64,000 nucleotides of DNA, taken from Planobispora longispora (GTDB lineage: Bacteria; Actinomycetota; Actinomycetes; Streptosporangiales; Streptosporangiaceae). The stretch covers positions 124,001-188,000 of the forward strand of contig NZ_BOOH01000001.1 in the NCBI RefSeq assembly GCF_016863135.1. The letters run 5' to 3'. This document shows, in pieces, positions 16,466 through 26,966 of the stretch (position 1 is the first letter of the stretch; every line of letters starts with the position of its first letter). Under the pieces are notes generated by a model. The model was given only the letters and a program-made list of their open reading frames with translations. It ran no database searches and was not told the DNA's origin. Position numbers and translations under genes: made by a program.

Positions 16466-17635
16466 TCAGGCGAGGGCGTCGACGGCCTCGGGGGCCAGGA
16501 TGTGGTCGAGGACCATGTGGGCGCAGCCGGTGATGCCCGCCCCGGGACCGAGACGGCTGCGCTCGATGCGCAGATTCCGGGTGGACAGGGCGGTGGAGCG
16601 GCGGTAGACGACCTCGCGGACGCCGGACACCAGCGGCTGGAACGCCTCCGCGACGTCGCCGCCGAGGACGACCACGGCCGGATTGAGGATGTTGACCGCG
16701 GTGGCGACGACCTCGCCGAGCATCCGGGCGGCGTCGCGGATCACCGCCATCGTCTCGGCGTCGCCCGCGCGGACCAGCGCGACCGCGTCGGCCAGGGTCT
16801 TGACGTCGCGGCCCCGCTCCCGCAGGGTCCGCAGGATCGAGGTGGCGCTGGCGACCGAGTCGAGGCAGTCGGTGTTGCCGCAGCGGCAGAGCACCCCCCC
16901 GCCGTGGCGGACCGGGATGTGGCCGATCTCCCCGGCGGCGCCCAGCGCGCCGCGCAGGATCTCGCCGCCCGCGATGACGCCCGCGCCGATCCGGGTGGAG
17001 ACCTTGATGAACAGCAGGTCGTCGGCCTCGCCGGCGTAGATCGCGCGATGCTCGCCGATGGCGATCACGTTCACGTCGTTGTCGAGGAAGACCGGGCCCG
17101 GGAAGCGCTCCTCGATGATCGGCGGGATCGCCACGCCGGTCCAGTTGGCCATGATGCGGGCGCTCTCGGTGCGGCGGGCCGCGAACTCCACGGTCGCGGG
17201 CACGCCCAGGCCGACGCCGCGGACCTGTGAGACGGGACGGTCGCCGAGGAGCTCGCTCCAGGTCTGCATGACCAGGGGCAGCACGACGGCGGGGCCGTCC
17301 TCCACGTCGATGCCGAGGTCGGCGCGGTCCAGCACGGATCCGGCGAGGTCGCAGACGGCGATCTGGGTGCGGCTGGCGCCCAGGGCGCCCACCAGCACGA
17401 CCCCTCCGGAGGCGTTGAAGGCCAGCCGGGTCGGCGGGCGGCCGCCGGTGGAGGGTCCCTCGGTGTCCTCCACCACCAGGCGGCGGTCCAGCAGCTCGGT
17501 GACGCGCAGGGAGACGGCGGGCCGGGACAGGCCGGTGACCCGCCCGATGTCCGCGCGCGTGACGGCCTCGCCCGTGCGGATGAGGCGGAGGACCTCACCG
17601 CTCGTGGCGAGCGCGGTGGCGGGACGTCGAGGCAT
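16466..17635 (-). CDS. ROK-family transcriptional regulator
   Basis: About 389 residues from the ATG at 17635; the frame extends to 17677, but that would run over the putative operator. A winged helix-turn-helix (residues ~5-60: TRADIGRVTGLSRPAVSLRVTELLDRRLV) precedes a ROK sugar-kinase-like domain with VLVGALGASRTQIAV, FLDNDVNVIAIGEH, GEIGHIPVRHGG and the zinc cluster CRCGNTDCLDS. The kinase phosphate-binding site is incomplete (GALGASRT in place of DIGGTK), as in pure regulators such as NagC, Mlc and XylR. It is divergent from the Entner-Doudoroff operon, which it most likely controls in response to a glucose- or gluconate-derived sugar (inference). Confidence 0.88.
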   Translation of the reverse strand: MPRRPATALATSGEVLRLIRTGEAVTRADIGRVTGLSRPAVSLRVTELLDRRLVVEDTEGPSTGGRPPTRLAFNASGGVVLVGALGASRTQIAVCDLAGSVLDRADLGIDVEDGPAVVLPLVMQTWSELLGDRPVSQVRGVGLGVPATVEFAARRTESARIMANWTGVAIPPIIEERFPGPVFLDNDVNVIAIGEHRAIYAGEADDLLFIKVSTRIGAGVIAGGEILRGALGAAGEIGHIPVRHGGGVLCRCGNTDCLDSVASATSILRTLRERGRDVKTLADAVALVRAGDAETMAVIRDAARMLGEVVATAVNILNPAVVVLGGDVAEAFQPLVSGVREVVYRRSTALSTRNLRIERSRLGPGAGITGCAHMVLDHILAPEAVDALA

Positions 17636-17668
17636 CGGCTCAGTGAACCACACCCGCTTAGGAAATGA

Positions 17669-17682
17669 AAAGTTCAAACTTT
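17669..17682. promoter_or_regulatory. Putative ROK operator between regulator and zwf operon
   Basis: A palindrome AAAGTT-CA-AACTTT in the only AT-rich stretch (17660-17710) of the divergent intergenic region. It lies 34 bp from the regulator start and 98 bp from zwf. Position and symmetry suit a repressor controlling both directions. Confidence 0.6.
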
Positions 17683-17779
17683 CTCATCTCAAATTACAAA
17701 ACTCCGCTTGTGTGAAGCGCAAGACATGGCTAGTGTCCGATCTATCCCTGAACCGGAAGATCAAGTACGGAGCTCCCCC

Positions 17780-19255
17780 ATGTCCGAGACCCCTCAGCCC
17801 GCCGATCTGATCGTCTTCGGCGGCACAGGTGACCTCTCCATGCGGAAGCTCCTGCCCGCGCTCTACCACGCCGACCGCGACGGCCTGCTCGCCGCCGAGA
17901 CCCGGATCATCGCGATGTCCCGCGGCGGGCTCGACGACGACGACTTCCGCGGCAAGGTGGACGCCGAGGTGCGGGGCTCGGTGCCGGTGGACGACCTCGC
18001 CACCTGGCAGCGCTTCCTCACCCGCCTGCACCACGTCACCATCGACATCGGCGGCCAGGACCCGACCGGCTGGGCGCGGCTCACCGCCATGCTCGCCGGG
18101 CACGAGCAGCGGGCCCGGGTCTTCTACCTGGCCAGCCCGCCCATGACCTTCGGCCCGTTCTGCCGCGAGGCGCACCGCGCCGGCCTGGTCACCCCCGCCT
18201 CCCGGGTGGTGCTGGAGAAGCCCCTCGGCCGCGACCTGGCCAGCGCCCAGCACATCAACGACGAGGTCGGCGCGATCTTCCACGAGCGGCAGATCTTCCG
18301 CATCGACCACTACCTGGGCAAGGAGACGGTCCAGAACCTGCTGGTGCTCCGCTTCGCCAACGCGTTCCTGGAGCCGATCTGGAACTCCCTGTGGATCGAC
18401 CACGTCCAGATCACCGCCGCCGAGACCGTCGGCACGCCCGGCCGCCGCGGCTACTACGACCACGCCGGCGCGCTGCGCGACATGGTCCAGAACCACCTGC
18501 TCCAGCTGCTGTGCCTGGTCGCCATGGAGCCCCCGGCCCGCAACGACCGCGAGTCCATCCGCGACGAGAAGGTCAAGGTCCTGGAGTCGCTGCGGCCGAT
18601 CGTCGGCGGCGAGGTGGACCGCTTCACCGTCCGCGGGCAGTACACCGCGGGCGTCTCCGGCGACGTGCAGGTCCCCGGCTACCTCGACGAGCCCGACAAC
18701 ACCCCGCCCACCGAGGCCTCCCAGCGGGTCGAGACCTTCGCCGCCATCCGCGCCGAGGTGAAGAACTGGCGCTGGGCGGGCGTGCCGTTCTACCTGCGCA
18801 CCGGCAAGCGTATGCCGTACCGGTCCTCGGAGATCGTGGTGCAGTTCAAGGAAGTACCCCACTCGATCTTCCCGGGCAGCACGCCCAACCGGCTGGTGCT
18901 GCGGCTGCAGCCGAGCGAGGGCATCCGGCTGGAGCTGATGGCCAAGGAGCCGGGCGCGGGCGAGGTGGCGCTCAAGCCGGTCCCGCTGAGCCTGAGCTTC
19001 GCCGACACCTTCACCGCCCGCGTGCCCGACGCCTACGAGCGGCTGCTCATGGACGTCCTGGCCGGGAACCCGACGCTGTTCATGCGGCGCGACGAGGTGG
19101 AGGCCGCCTGGCGGTGGATCGACCCGATCCTCGCCGAGTGGGAGTCGCAGAGCCTGCTTCCCGAGCCCTACCCGGCGGGCACCGCGGGCCCCGCCGGAGC
19201 GCACGAACTCCTCGCCCGCAGCGGCCGCACCTGGCACGAGGAGGACCTCGCATGA
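17780..19255 (+). CDS. zwf: Glucose-6-phosphate 1-dehydrogenase
   Basis: Product of 491 residues oxidising glucose 6-phosphate to 6-phosphogluconolactone with NAD(P). The nucleotide-binding start is [17 protein letters not shown], the substrate/catalytic motif is [13 protein letters not shown], and EKPLGRDL and FYLRTGKRM are present. ATG 17780 has GGAG 8 nt upstream; earlier in-frame starts would lie inside the promoter. It heads a four-gene operon (zwf, edd, glk, eda), and its stop overlaps an upstream ATG option of edd. With no 6-phosphogluconate dehydrogenase gene here, this copy is dedicated to the Entner-Doudoroff route. A lactonase gene is missing from the operon. Confidence 0.95.
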   Translation: MSETPQPADLIVFGGTGDLSMRKLLPALYHADRDGLLAAETRIIAMSRGGLDDDDFRGKVDAEVRGSVPVDDLATWQRFLTRLHHVTIDIGGQDPTGWARLTAMLAGHEQRARVFYLASPPMTFGPFCREAHRAGLVTPASRVVLEKPLGRDLASAQHINDEVGAIFHERQIFRIDHYLGKETVQNLLVLRFANAFLEPIWNSLWIDHVQITAAETVGTPGRRGYYDHAGALRDMVQNHLLQLLCLVAMEPPARNDRESIRDEKVKVLESLRPIVGGEVDRFTVRGQYTAGVSGDVQVPGYLDEPDNTPPTEASQRVETFAAIRAEVKNWRWAGVPFYLRTGKRMPYRSSEIVVQFKEVPHSIFPGSTPNRLVLRLQPSEGIRLELMAKEPGAGEVALKPVPLSLSFADTFTARVPDAYERLLMDVLAGNPTLFMRRDEVEAAWRWIDPILAEWESQSLLPEPYPAGTAGPAGAHELLARSGRTWHEEDLA

Positions 19256-19302
19256 ACCTCACCCGCAATCCCGACCGACGCGAACCCAATGGAGGAGGCC
19301 GG

Positions 19303-21185
<1,883 letters not shown>

Positions 21186-21189
<4 letters not shown>

Positions 21190-22148
21190 CGACACCCTGG
21201 CTCGTCGCCGACGTCGGCGGCACCAACGCCCGTTTCGGCCTGATCACCGAGCCGGGCGGGCAGCCCGAGGCGGTGGCCGTACTGACCGGAAAAGACCACG
21301 CGGGTCTTCCCGAAGCCGTAGCCGCCTATCTCGCGGAGCACGCGGGCGGAGTTCGGCCGGGAGCGGCCTGCATCGCGATCGCCGGCCCGATCGACGGCGA
21401 CCGCTACCGGCTGACCAACGCCGGATGGTCGGGCTCGGTCCGCGACCTGGGGATCGCCCGTGTCGAGCTGCTCAACGACTTCGAGGCGCTCGCCGCCTCC
21501 CTGCCCCACCTGACCGGCGGCGACCTGCTCTCCCTCGGCGGCCCCGAGCCCTCGCGCGGGGTCAAGGCGGTGCTCGGCCCCGGGACGGGGATGGGCGTCG
21601 CCGGGCTGGTGCCCGCCGCGGAGGGCTGGGTGCCGATTCCGGGCGAGGGCGGGCACGTCACCGTGCCGGTCCTGGACGAGCGGGACCACGAGATCGTCCG
21701 GGCGCTGCGCGCGGACGGCCTGGAGCACGTGGTGGCCGAGCACCTGCTGTCGGGTCCGGGCCTGGCCCGGATCCACCGCGGCCTGGCCAGGGTCCACGGC
21801 GTGGACGCGCCGTCCCTGTCCCCCGCGGACATCGTGGCGCGGCTGGACGACTCCCTGTGCGCCGAGACCGTCGAGGTCTTCTGCGGCCTGCTCGGCACCT
21901 TCGCCGGGAACGTCGCGCTGACCCTGGGCGCCCGCGGCGGCGTCTACCTGGGCGGCGGCGTGCTGCCCCGTATCGTGGACCGGGTGCGCGCCAGCGACTT
22001 CCGGCGCCGCTTCGAGGCCAGCCCGGCGCTCGGCGACTACCTGTCCGCCATCGCCACGACGCTGATCGTGGCGCCGCAACCCGCGCTCACCGGCGCGGCG
22101 GCCTGGCTGCGCCAGCGCCTGACCACCTCTCCGATGGAGTACGCATGA
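21186..22148 (+). CDS. glk: Glucokinase, Glk family
   Basis: Product of 320 residues, phosphorylating glucose with [16 protein letters not shown] is the ATP phosphate loop, [13 protein letters not shown] carries the catalytic aspartate, then [13 protein letters not shown] and [10 protein letters not shown]. It belongs to the proteobacterial-type Glk family (no zinc-binding CXCG motif), unlike the ROK-type glucokinase GlkA typical of Streptomyces. The GTG start overlaps the edd stop and its TGA overlaps the eda ATG. Its place in the operon lets free glucose from maltodextrin breakdown enter the Entner-Doudoroff route directly. Confidence 0.92.
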
Positions 22149-22765
22149 GCCTTCTCGACATCGCCCCGGTGATCCCGGTCGTCGTCATCGACGACCTGGA
22201 GACCGCGGTGCCCCTGGCGCGCGCCCTGGTGGCGGGCGGCCTGCCGGTCATCGAGGTCACGCTGCGCACCGCCCCCGCGCTGGAGGCGGTCCGGCGGATC
22301 GCCGCGGAGGTCCCCGAGGCGGTGATCGGCACCGGGACCGTCCGGACCGCCGACGACGTGCGCGCCTCCGCGCAGGCGGGAGCGAAGTTCCTGGTCAGCC
22401 CGGGCAGCACGGCCGCCTTGGTGGACGCCATGGAGGGCAGCGGCCTGCCGTTCCTGGCGGGGGTGGCGACCGCGTCGGAGGTCATGGCGCTGGCCGAGCG
22501 CGGGCTGACCGAGATGAAGTTCTTCCCGGCCGAGGCCGCGGGCGGGCTGCCGTACCTGAAGTCGCTGGGCGGTCCCCTGCCCGGCGTGCGGTTCTGCCCG
22601 ACGGGCGGGATCAAGCTCGCCACGGCCCCCGACTACCTCGCGCTGCCGAACGTCGGCTGCGTGGGCGGGACCTGGCTCACCCCGGCCGACGCCCTGGCCA
22701 CGGGCGACTACGCCCGGATCGAGAAGCTGGCCGCCGAGGCGGCGGCGCTGCGCCCCGCCGGCTGA
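22145..22765 (+). CDS. eda: KDPG aldolase
   Basis: Product of 206 residues splitting 2-keto-3-deoxy-6-phosphogluconate into pyruvate and glyceraldehyde 3-phosphate. Motifs: PVIEVTLRT (catalytic Glu), [17 protein letters not shown], then MKFFPAEA with the Schiff-base lysine (K128) and RFCPTGGIK for phosphate binding. The length and trimeric TIM-barrel pattern are those of class I Eda. Last gene of the operon, joined to glk by ATGA overlap, followed after 33 bp by a long hairpin terminator. Confidence 0.95.
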   Translation: MSLLDIAPVIPVVVIDDLETAVPLARALVAGGLPVIEVTLRTAPALEAVRRIAAEVPEAVIGTGTVRTADDVRASAQAGAKFLVSPGSTAALVDAMEGSGLPFLAGVATASEVMALAERGLTEMKFFPAEAAGGLPYLKSLGGPLPGVRFCPTGGIKLATAPDYLALPNVGCVGGTWLTPADALATGDYARIEKLAAEAAALRPAG

Positions 22766-22798
22766 CCCTCCGGACCCCCGGCCCGGCCGGGTGGACGT

Positions 22799-22858
22799 CC
22801 CGGTTCAGTGATCGCGCCGCCCGGCGCCCGCCCCGCCCGGCGCGGTCACTGAACCGGG
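22799..22858 (+). terminator. Terminator of the zwf-edd-glk-eda operon
   Basis: Arms 22799-22819 and 22838-22858 pair over 21 positions with a single G-T wobble (CCCGGTTCAGTG... against ...CACTGAACCGGG), around an 18-nt C-rich loop. Confidence 0.85.
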
Positions 22859-22913
22859 CACCCGCCCCACGCGTATCTCGCGGCGACAGCACTCCCGGAC
22901 AGAGGAGGCATCA

Positions 22914-24077
22914 ATGCGAGCACGCACCGTCACGACCTGTACGGCTCTGCTGGCTCTCGCGGCCGGTACGGCGCACGCCGCGACCGGCGGCGAGGGCCAC
23001 GGCCAGACCCAGACGCGCAGCCGTTTCACCGTCACCAACCTGGTATCGGACGTCAGGGGCCGGGCCGCGGTGACCGACCCCGCACTGATCAACCCGTGGG
23101 GCATGGCCATGGGCAAGACGTTGTGGGTGTCGGCCACCGGCGGCGACCTGGCCACCGTCTACTCCGGCGGCCGGGGAGGCGTGAAACAGGAGAAGACCCG
23201 GGTCCGCGTCCCCGGCGGCAGGCCCACCGGGCAGGTGGTCAACCCGGGCCAGGAGTTCACCGTGAAGGGTCCGGGCGGGCAGGGCCCCGCGACGTTCATC
23301 TTCGCCAGCCCCAGCGGGGCGATCACCGGCTGGAACGCCCAGGCCGACCCCGACGACGCGATCATCGGCGCGTTCGTGCGCGGCGCCGACTTCAAGGGCC
23401 TCGCCCTGGCCCAGACCAACCGGGGGCCGCGGCTGCTGGCCGCCGACTTCGCGCACAACCGCGTCCACGTCTTCGACGGCGACTTCGACCGCCTGCGCAC
23501 GCACCGGCGCGCGTTCCGCGATCCCGCCCTGCCCCGTGACTACTCGGCGTTCAACGTCGAGGTCGTGGGCCGCTCCGTCCTCGTGGCCTACGCCAAACGC
23601 GATCCGGAGACCGGCAAGGCGGTGGCGGGGCCGGGCAAGGGGTTCGTCAGCCAGTTCGACGGCGACGGCCGGTTCGTGGGCCGCTTCGCCGCCCGCGGCG
23701 CGCTGAACGCCCCCTGGGCGATGACGCTCGCCCCCCGCGACTTCGGCGCCCGCTCCGGCACGCTGCTGGTGGGCAACTTCGGCGACGGGCGGATCAACGC
23801 CTACGACCCGCGCACCGGCCGCCTGCTCGGGCCGCTGCGCACCTCCGGCGGCCGGCCGATCACGCTGGGCGGCCTGTGGGACCTGGAGCCCGGCACCGCG
23901 ACGGTGGGCGGCGAGGACGCCCTGTGGTTCAGCGCGGGCGTCGACGGCGGCGCGCACGGCCTGGTCGGCCTGATCCGCCCGGCGGGGGCGGGGCGGGGGG
24001 CCTCGGCGCCGCCCTCCGCCCCACCGGCGGCGCCCTCCCCGTCCGCGACGACCTCGGCGCCGGGCTCCTCCTACTGA
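22914..24077 (+). CDS. Secreted TIGR03118 family protein
   Basis: Product of 387 residues. A signal peptide (MRART... to AHA-A, cleavage near residue 23) exports it. The body is a beta-propeller-like TIGR03118 domain with NLVSDVRG...VTDPALINPWGMA, GPATFIFASPSGAITGWN, LLAADFAHNRVHVFDG, NAPWAMTLAP and LLVGNFGDGRINAYDPRTG. The last ~35 residues are an Ala/Pro/Ser-rich tail that may cross the cell wall. GAGGAGG precedes the ATG. The family is widespread, with no known biochemical role. It stands alone and ends at the 24149-24198 hairpin. Confidence 0.85.
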   Translation: MRARTVTTCTALLALAAGTAHAATGGEGHGQTQTRSRFTVTNLVSDVRGRAAVTDPALINPWGMAMGKTLWVSATGGDLATVYSGGRGGVKQEKTRVRVPGGRPTGQVVNPGQEFTVKGPGGQGPATFIFASPSGAITGWNAQADPDDAIIGAFVRGADFKGLALAQTNRGPRLLAADFAHNRVHVFDGDFDRLRTHRRAFRDPALPRDYSAFNVEVVGRSVLVAYAKRDPETGKAVAGPGKGFVSQFDGDGRFVGRFAARGALNAPWAMTLAPRDFGARSGTLLVGNFGDGRINAYDPRTGRLLGPLRTSGGRPITLGGLWDLEPGTATVGGEDALWFSAGVDGGAHGLVGLIRPAGAGRGASAPPSAPPAAPSPSATTSAPGSSY

Positions 24078-24148
24078 CCGGTCCGTCCCGCCCCGGGCGG
24101 GCCCGGGAGCCGCGGGGCCCGCGGGGAGGCGCGAGCCGTCCCGGAGCG

Positions 24149-24198
24149 GGGCGGCCGGCCCGGAGGGGAGAAGCCCCACCGCTCCGGACCGGCCGCCC
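24149..24198. terminator. Long bidirectional hairpin
   Basis: Outer arms GGGCGGCCGG (24149-24158) and CCGGCCGCCC (24189-24198) are perfectly complementary. Inside them CCGGAG and CTCCGG, then GGG and CCC, continue the stem. It lies between the convergent TIGR03118 and DksA/TraR-type genes. Confidence 0.75.
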
Positions 24199-24260
24199 AG
24201 CGGGTCCCGACGGGTCTCAGCGGACCTCAGTGGGACTCGGCCCGGCGGGGTCCGCCGACC

Positions 24261-24593
24261 TCAGCGGACCTCCCGGCGGCGCTGGCAGCCCACGCAGAAG
24301 GCCGCCAGCGGACGCGCCTTGAGGCGCTCGAACGGGATGTCCGCGCCGCAGCCCTCGCAGCGGCCGTAGACCAGTTCCGCGATGTTCCGCAGGGCGGCGC
24401 GCACGACGGCGATGTTGCGCTCGACGGAGACGATGTCGGCGAGGACATCCGGCTTGGCGGAGACTTCCACCGCGTCGTCGTTCACCGCGGCCTCCAGCTC
24501 GGCCAGTCGCTTGGTCCAGCGGAACAGCTGCCCTCGCAGCTCCTCGCGGATGGAAGCCAGCTGGACGTCGCTGAGACGGACGTCTGCGGTCAT
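24261..24593 (-). CDS. TraR/DksA-type C4 zinc-finger protein
   Basis: Product of 110 residues. Residues ~5-70 form a helical hairpin (SIREELRGQLFRWTKRLAELEAAV...LADIVSVERNIAVVRAALRNI), and the C-terminus is the DksA-type zinc finger CEGCGADIPFERLKARPLAAFCVGC (C-x2-C-x17-C-x2-C). Such proteins bind the secondary channel of RNA polymerase or act as small stress regulators; in actinobacteria the group is related to RbpA-independent DksA-like factors. The coiled-coil tip lacks the two-aspartate DxxDxA motif of canonical DksA, so a ppGpp partner role is uncertain. AAGGAT precedes the ATG. Confidence 0.85.
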   Translation of the reverse strand: MTADVRLSDVQLASIREELRGQLFRWTKRLAELEAAVNDDAVEVSAKPDVLADIVSVERNIAVVRAALRNIAELVYGRCEGCGADIPFERLKARPLAAFCVGCQRRREVR

Positions 24594-24725
24594 GGTGATC
24601 AGATCCTTTCGGGAAGCGGGATCAGGGCATGCCGCGGGCCGCCGGGACCGGGCCGGAGAAAGGCGGCCGGGTCCGCGCGGCGCCCGCGGAGTGACGCGCC
24701 GCCGTACTCGGGCATGGCGCGGGGG

Positions 24726-24754
24726 CCTCCGCCGAGCCCGCTGCTCGGTGGAGG
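24726..24754 (-). terminator. Hairpin downstream of the 24819 gene
   Basis: Arms CCTCCGCCGAGC (24726-24737) and GCTCGGTGGAGG (24743-24754) pair at 11 of 12 positions with a 5-nt loop. It follows the minus-strand gene at 24819 by about 65 bp. Confidence 0.5.
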
Positions 24755-24808
24755 CCGGGAAACGCCCGGCGGAGGCCGGGGAAGGTCCGGCGGAGGCCGG
24801 GAGAAGAG
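24746..24808. repeat. Three tandem 21-bp repeats
   Basis: Units start at 24746, 24767 and 24788 and share the core GGAGGCCGGG (CGGTGGAGGCCGGGAAACGCC in the first unit without its last base limit). The 225-bp stretch 24594-24818 that contains them has no supportable gene. Confidence 0.7.
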
Positions 24809-24818
24809 GAAGGACCGC

Positions 24819-25199
24819 TCAGCGGGCCGGAGGGCTGCGCGGGGTGACGGCCCGCTGCGCCACCCGCCTGGGGTCACCCGCCGGACGGACGTCGTACCGG
24901 GCGAGCCGTACGAGGACGGGAACCTCCGCCGACGTCCCCGTGAACGTCAGGGAGCGCGGCTGTCCCGGAGCCGGAAGGTGCTCGGCCCCGCCGGACAGGG
25001 CCCTCGGCGCGGTCGACGGGTGCGTGTCGGTGCCCTGGAGGACCCAGAGGGCGGCGCCGGTTCCGGCGGAACGCCACCCGCCGGACCACGGAGAGGGAGC
25101 GGCGGCCGACAGGACGACCGCCAGAACCAGCCCCACCACGGCCGCTACGGCGGTGGGCCTGCGTGTTCCCCACTGCGGTCCCCTCATCACCTGGACCAT
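24819..25199 (-). CDS. Putative membrane-anchored extracellular protein
   Basis: About 126 residues from ATG 25199 (or 122 from 25187). A basic start (RGPQWGTRRP) and one hydrophobic segment (TAVAAVVGLVLAVVLSAAA, residues ~14-32) are followed by an extracytoplasmic part with WRSAGTGAALWVLQGT and RSLTFTGTSAEVPVLVRLARYDVRP. This looks like a single-pass or secreted protein with a small beta domain. No family is recognised. The frame is open to 25412, but that part lacks coding character. The start has only a weak ribosome site. The 218 bp to the P-loop gene would hold divergent promoters. Confidence 0.5.
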   Translation of the reverse strand: MVQVMRGPQWGTRRPTAVAAVVGLVLAVVLSAAAPSPWSGGWRSAGTGAALWVLQGTDTHPSTAPRALSGGAEHLPAPGQPRSLTFTGTSAEVPVLVRLARYDVRPAGDPRRVAQRAVTPRSPPAR

Positions 25200-25423
25200 A
25201 GCCCACCGCCCGGGAAAGGGCACTCCGCCGCCGGGGGGCTCCCCCTCCCACCGGCCGCGGACGCGCTCCGGTCCGCGGGCGCGGGTCACGACCCGGGGCG
25301 GGCGGGCGCGGCCGGAACCGCCCCGGGGGATGCCCGGCCTCTCCCATGTGCCGAAGAGGTCCTGGCAGCACGCATGATTGGAGGACGGTCTCCCTGATCT
25401 CCCGACCCCCATGCGAGGTGCAC

Positions 25424-26023
25424 GTGGCCGCTACACCGGCCTGCCCGCCGTCCGTCGAGGACCTGACCTATCCGGCGGCATCCCTGGTGCTGATCACCGG
25501 CCTGCCCGGCGCGGGCAAGAGCACCCTGCTGGACCGGTTGTACGGCCTGCGCGGCGACGAGACCGGGCCGGTGACGGCCGGTGACACCGTGGTGATCGAC
25601 TCGCGGCAGGCCCGCGCGTGGTGGGCGCCCCGTCTCGCCCCGCTCCCGCCGCGCCTGCGCACCCCGATCGTGCACGCCACCCACATGGCGCGCATCGTCA
25701 GCGCGGTGCTCCGCGGCCGGACGGTCGTCGCGCACAGCCGGGGCACCTGGCCGCACATCGTGTACGGCCTGGCCTGGATCGCCCGCCTGTCCGGCGCCGG
25801 GATGCACCTCGTCATGCTCGACGTCGATCCCCGGACGGCCCGCGAGGGACAGCTCTCCCGCGGCCGGGTCGTGGCCCCCGCCCTCTTCGCCCGGCACTGC
25901 CGCCGCTGGCAGCGGCTGGTCGCCCGCGCCCGCACCGGAACGCTCCCCCCGGCGGCGAGCGTCACGGTCCTCGACCGGCCCGCCGCCGACCTGCTGCGGG
26001 CCATCACCTTCGGCAAACGCTGA
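25424..26023 (+). CDS. P-loop NTP-binding protein (AAA/kinase-like)
   Basis: About 199 residues from GTG 25424 (GAGG just upstream); GTG 25418 and a start at 25346 are possible. The Walker A loop GLPGAGKSTLLDRLYG is near residue 25. Downstream, VVIDSRQARAWW, VVAHSRGTWPHIVYGLAWIARLSG and HLVMLDVDPRTAREGQLSRGR resemble the zeta-toxin/shikimate-kinase-like fold, in which a phosphate is transferred to a small molecule or sugar. A conserved arginine-rich lid (R..QLSRGR) supports kinase activity. The substrate is unknown. It stands alone, divergent from the 24819 gene and convergent with the next membrane-protein gene. Confidence 0.72.
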   Translation: MAATPACPPSVEDLTYPAASLVLITGLPGAGKSTLLDRLYGLRGDETGPVTAGDTVVIDSRQARAWWAPRLAPLPPRLRTPIVHATHMARIVSAVLRGRTVVAHSRGTWPHIVYGLAWIARLSGAGMHLVMLDVDPRTAREGQLSRGRVVAPALFARHCRRWQRLVARARTGTLPPAASVTVLDRPAADLLRAITFGKR

Positions 26024-26088
26024 GACCGGGGGCCGGCTCGGCCCGCCTCACGCCCGCGAGAACCCCGGCCCCGACCGCCCGGCCCGCC

Positions 26089-26628
26089 TCAGGCCCAGAA
26101 AAGGGCCATGTCCGAAGCGCCGCCCATCGCGAACACCGCGGCCGGGGACTCACGGGTCGATTCGTCACGGCCCGCGTCGCGGTCCGGGAGGTCGCGGTTC
26201 AGGCGGCTCATCGCGGCGGCGAGCGCGGCGCCGTACACCACGTGACCGGCCCCCATCACCGCGACGCGGCCCGGCCGGTCGCGGGAGATCGGCGGCAGGA
26301 TGCCGAGCGCGGGCACCCACCCCTGGTAGCTGGCCAGCCAGATCGCCAGGGCGTACCCGACTCCGGCCGGGACCGGGGGGCGGTGTCCCCGCGCCAGCAG
26401 GCCGAACAGCGCGCCTCCGGCGGCGCCGAACCCCGCGTGCGCGAGGGCGCCGAGCACCCCCTCGCCCGGCTTCGGCCGGTGCCGGTTCCCCGGCAGGAAC
26501 GCGCGGGTGATGCGCTTGGGCGGCTGGTCGCGCATCAGCCCGGCCCGGTCCCCGGCGACCATCACCACGCTCATCGCGGCGGTGGCGAGCAACCCGGCCA
26601 CGCTCCCTCGCACGAGACCACGGATCAT
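26089..26628 (-). CDS. Four-helix membrane protein, DUF6789/DUF1440-like
   Basis: Product of 179 residues starting MIRGLVRGSVAGLLATAAMSVVM, the glycine-rich first helix of the small DUF1440/DUF6789-type membrane proteins. Then come RAGLMRDQPPKRITRA, a second and third glycine/alanine helix (GALAHAGFGAAGGALFGLLA; VGYALAIWLASYQGW) and a fourth (VMGAGHVVYGAALAAA), with an acidic-basic C-terminal tail. ATG 26628 has GGAG upstream; the longer frame to 26727 enters a non-coding region. Function unknown. The family name is from memory of the pattern and is the least certain part. Confidence 0.65.
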   Translation of the reverse strand: MIRGLVRGSVAGLLATAAMSVVMVAGDRAGLMRDQPPKRITRAFLPGNRHRPKPGEGVLGALAHAGFGAAGGALFGLLARGHRPPVPAGVGYALAIWLASYQGWVPALGILPPISRDRPGRVAVMGAGHVVYGAALAAAMSRLNRDLPDRDAGRDESTRESPAAVFAMGGASDMALFWA

Positions 26629-26966
26629 CAGGGCCACTCCCCGGTTCGCTCGACGTCTCCAGCGCAGACCGACTCCCCGGCACACCGCCCGCCAAACAAC
26701 CCACGGCGATCGGCATCGCCGTGGCACCGGTTACGGGCGGGGTGGAGCCGAAGGATGAGAACGGCGCACCAGGTCGCTTCCCGGGGTTCCCCTGATGATT
26801 TCCAGTGCGGCTGGAGAGGGTGCGAACCTGGTCCGAGAAAGACTCGAAACATCTACTCTTACAGCGATCACAGCTCATGTAAATGATATTCGAATGCCGT
26901 CGAATCCCTATCGGTGCGCGCTTCCGCCTTGGTTCACTCTTACGGAACCTACAGAAGGAGAACAGA
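26629..26966. promoter_or_regulatory. 338-bp divergent intergenic region, partly AT-rich
   Basis: No gene is supported. A perfect hairpin CCACGGCGAT-CGGC-ATCGCCGTGG lies at 26701-26724, upstream of both divergent genes, where a terminator is not expected. From about 26780 the DNA becomes clearly AT-richer up to the AAGGAG ribosome site of the secreted-protein gene (26956-26961), consistent with a promoter for it or with acquired DNA. Confidence 0.5.

Noticed and set aside
24599-24877. 92-codon minus frame over the 21-bp repeats
   Set aside because: Made of Pro/Arg/Ser repeats from the tandem DNA repeat, no ribosome site, overlaps the better gene at 24819.
24714-25397. 227-codon plus frame
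   Set aside because: Glycine/arginine-rich shadow opposite a minus-strand gene with a clear membrane helix.
26024-26088. Possible terminator GGGGCCGG/CCGGCCCC (26029-26036, 26065-26072)
   Set aside because: Only 8 bp with a long loop; the repeated CGGCCCGCCTCA strings nearby make such pairing likely by chance.
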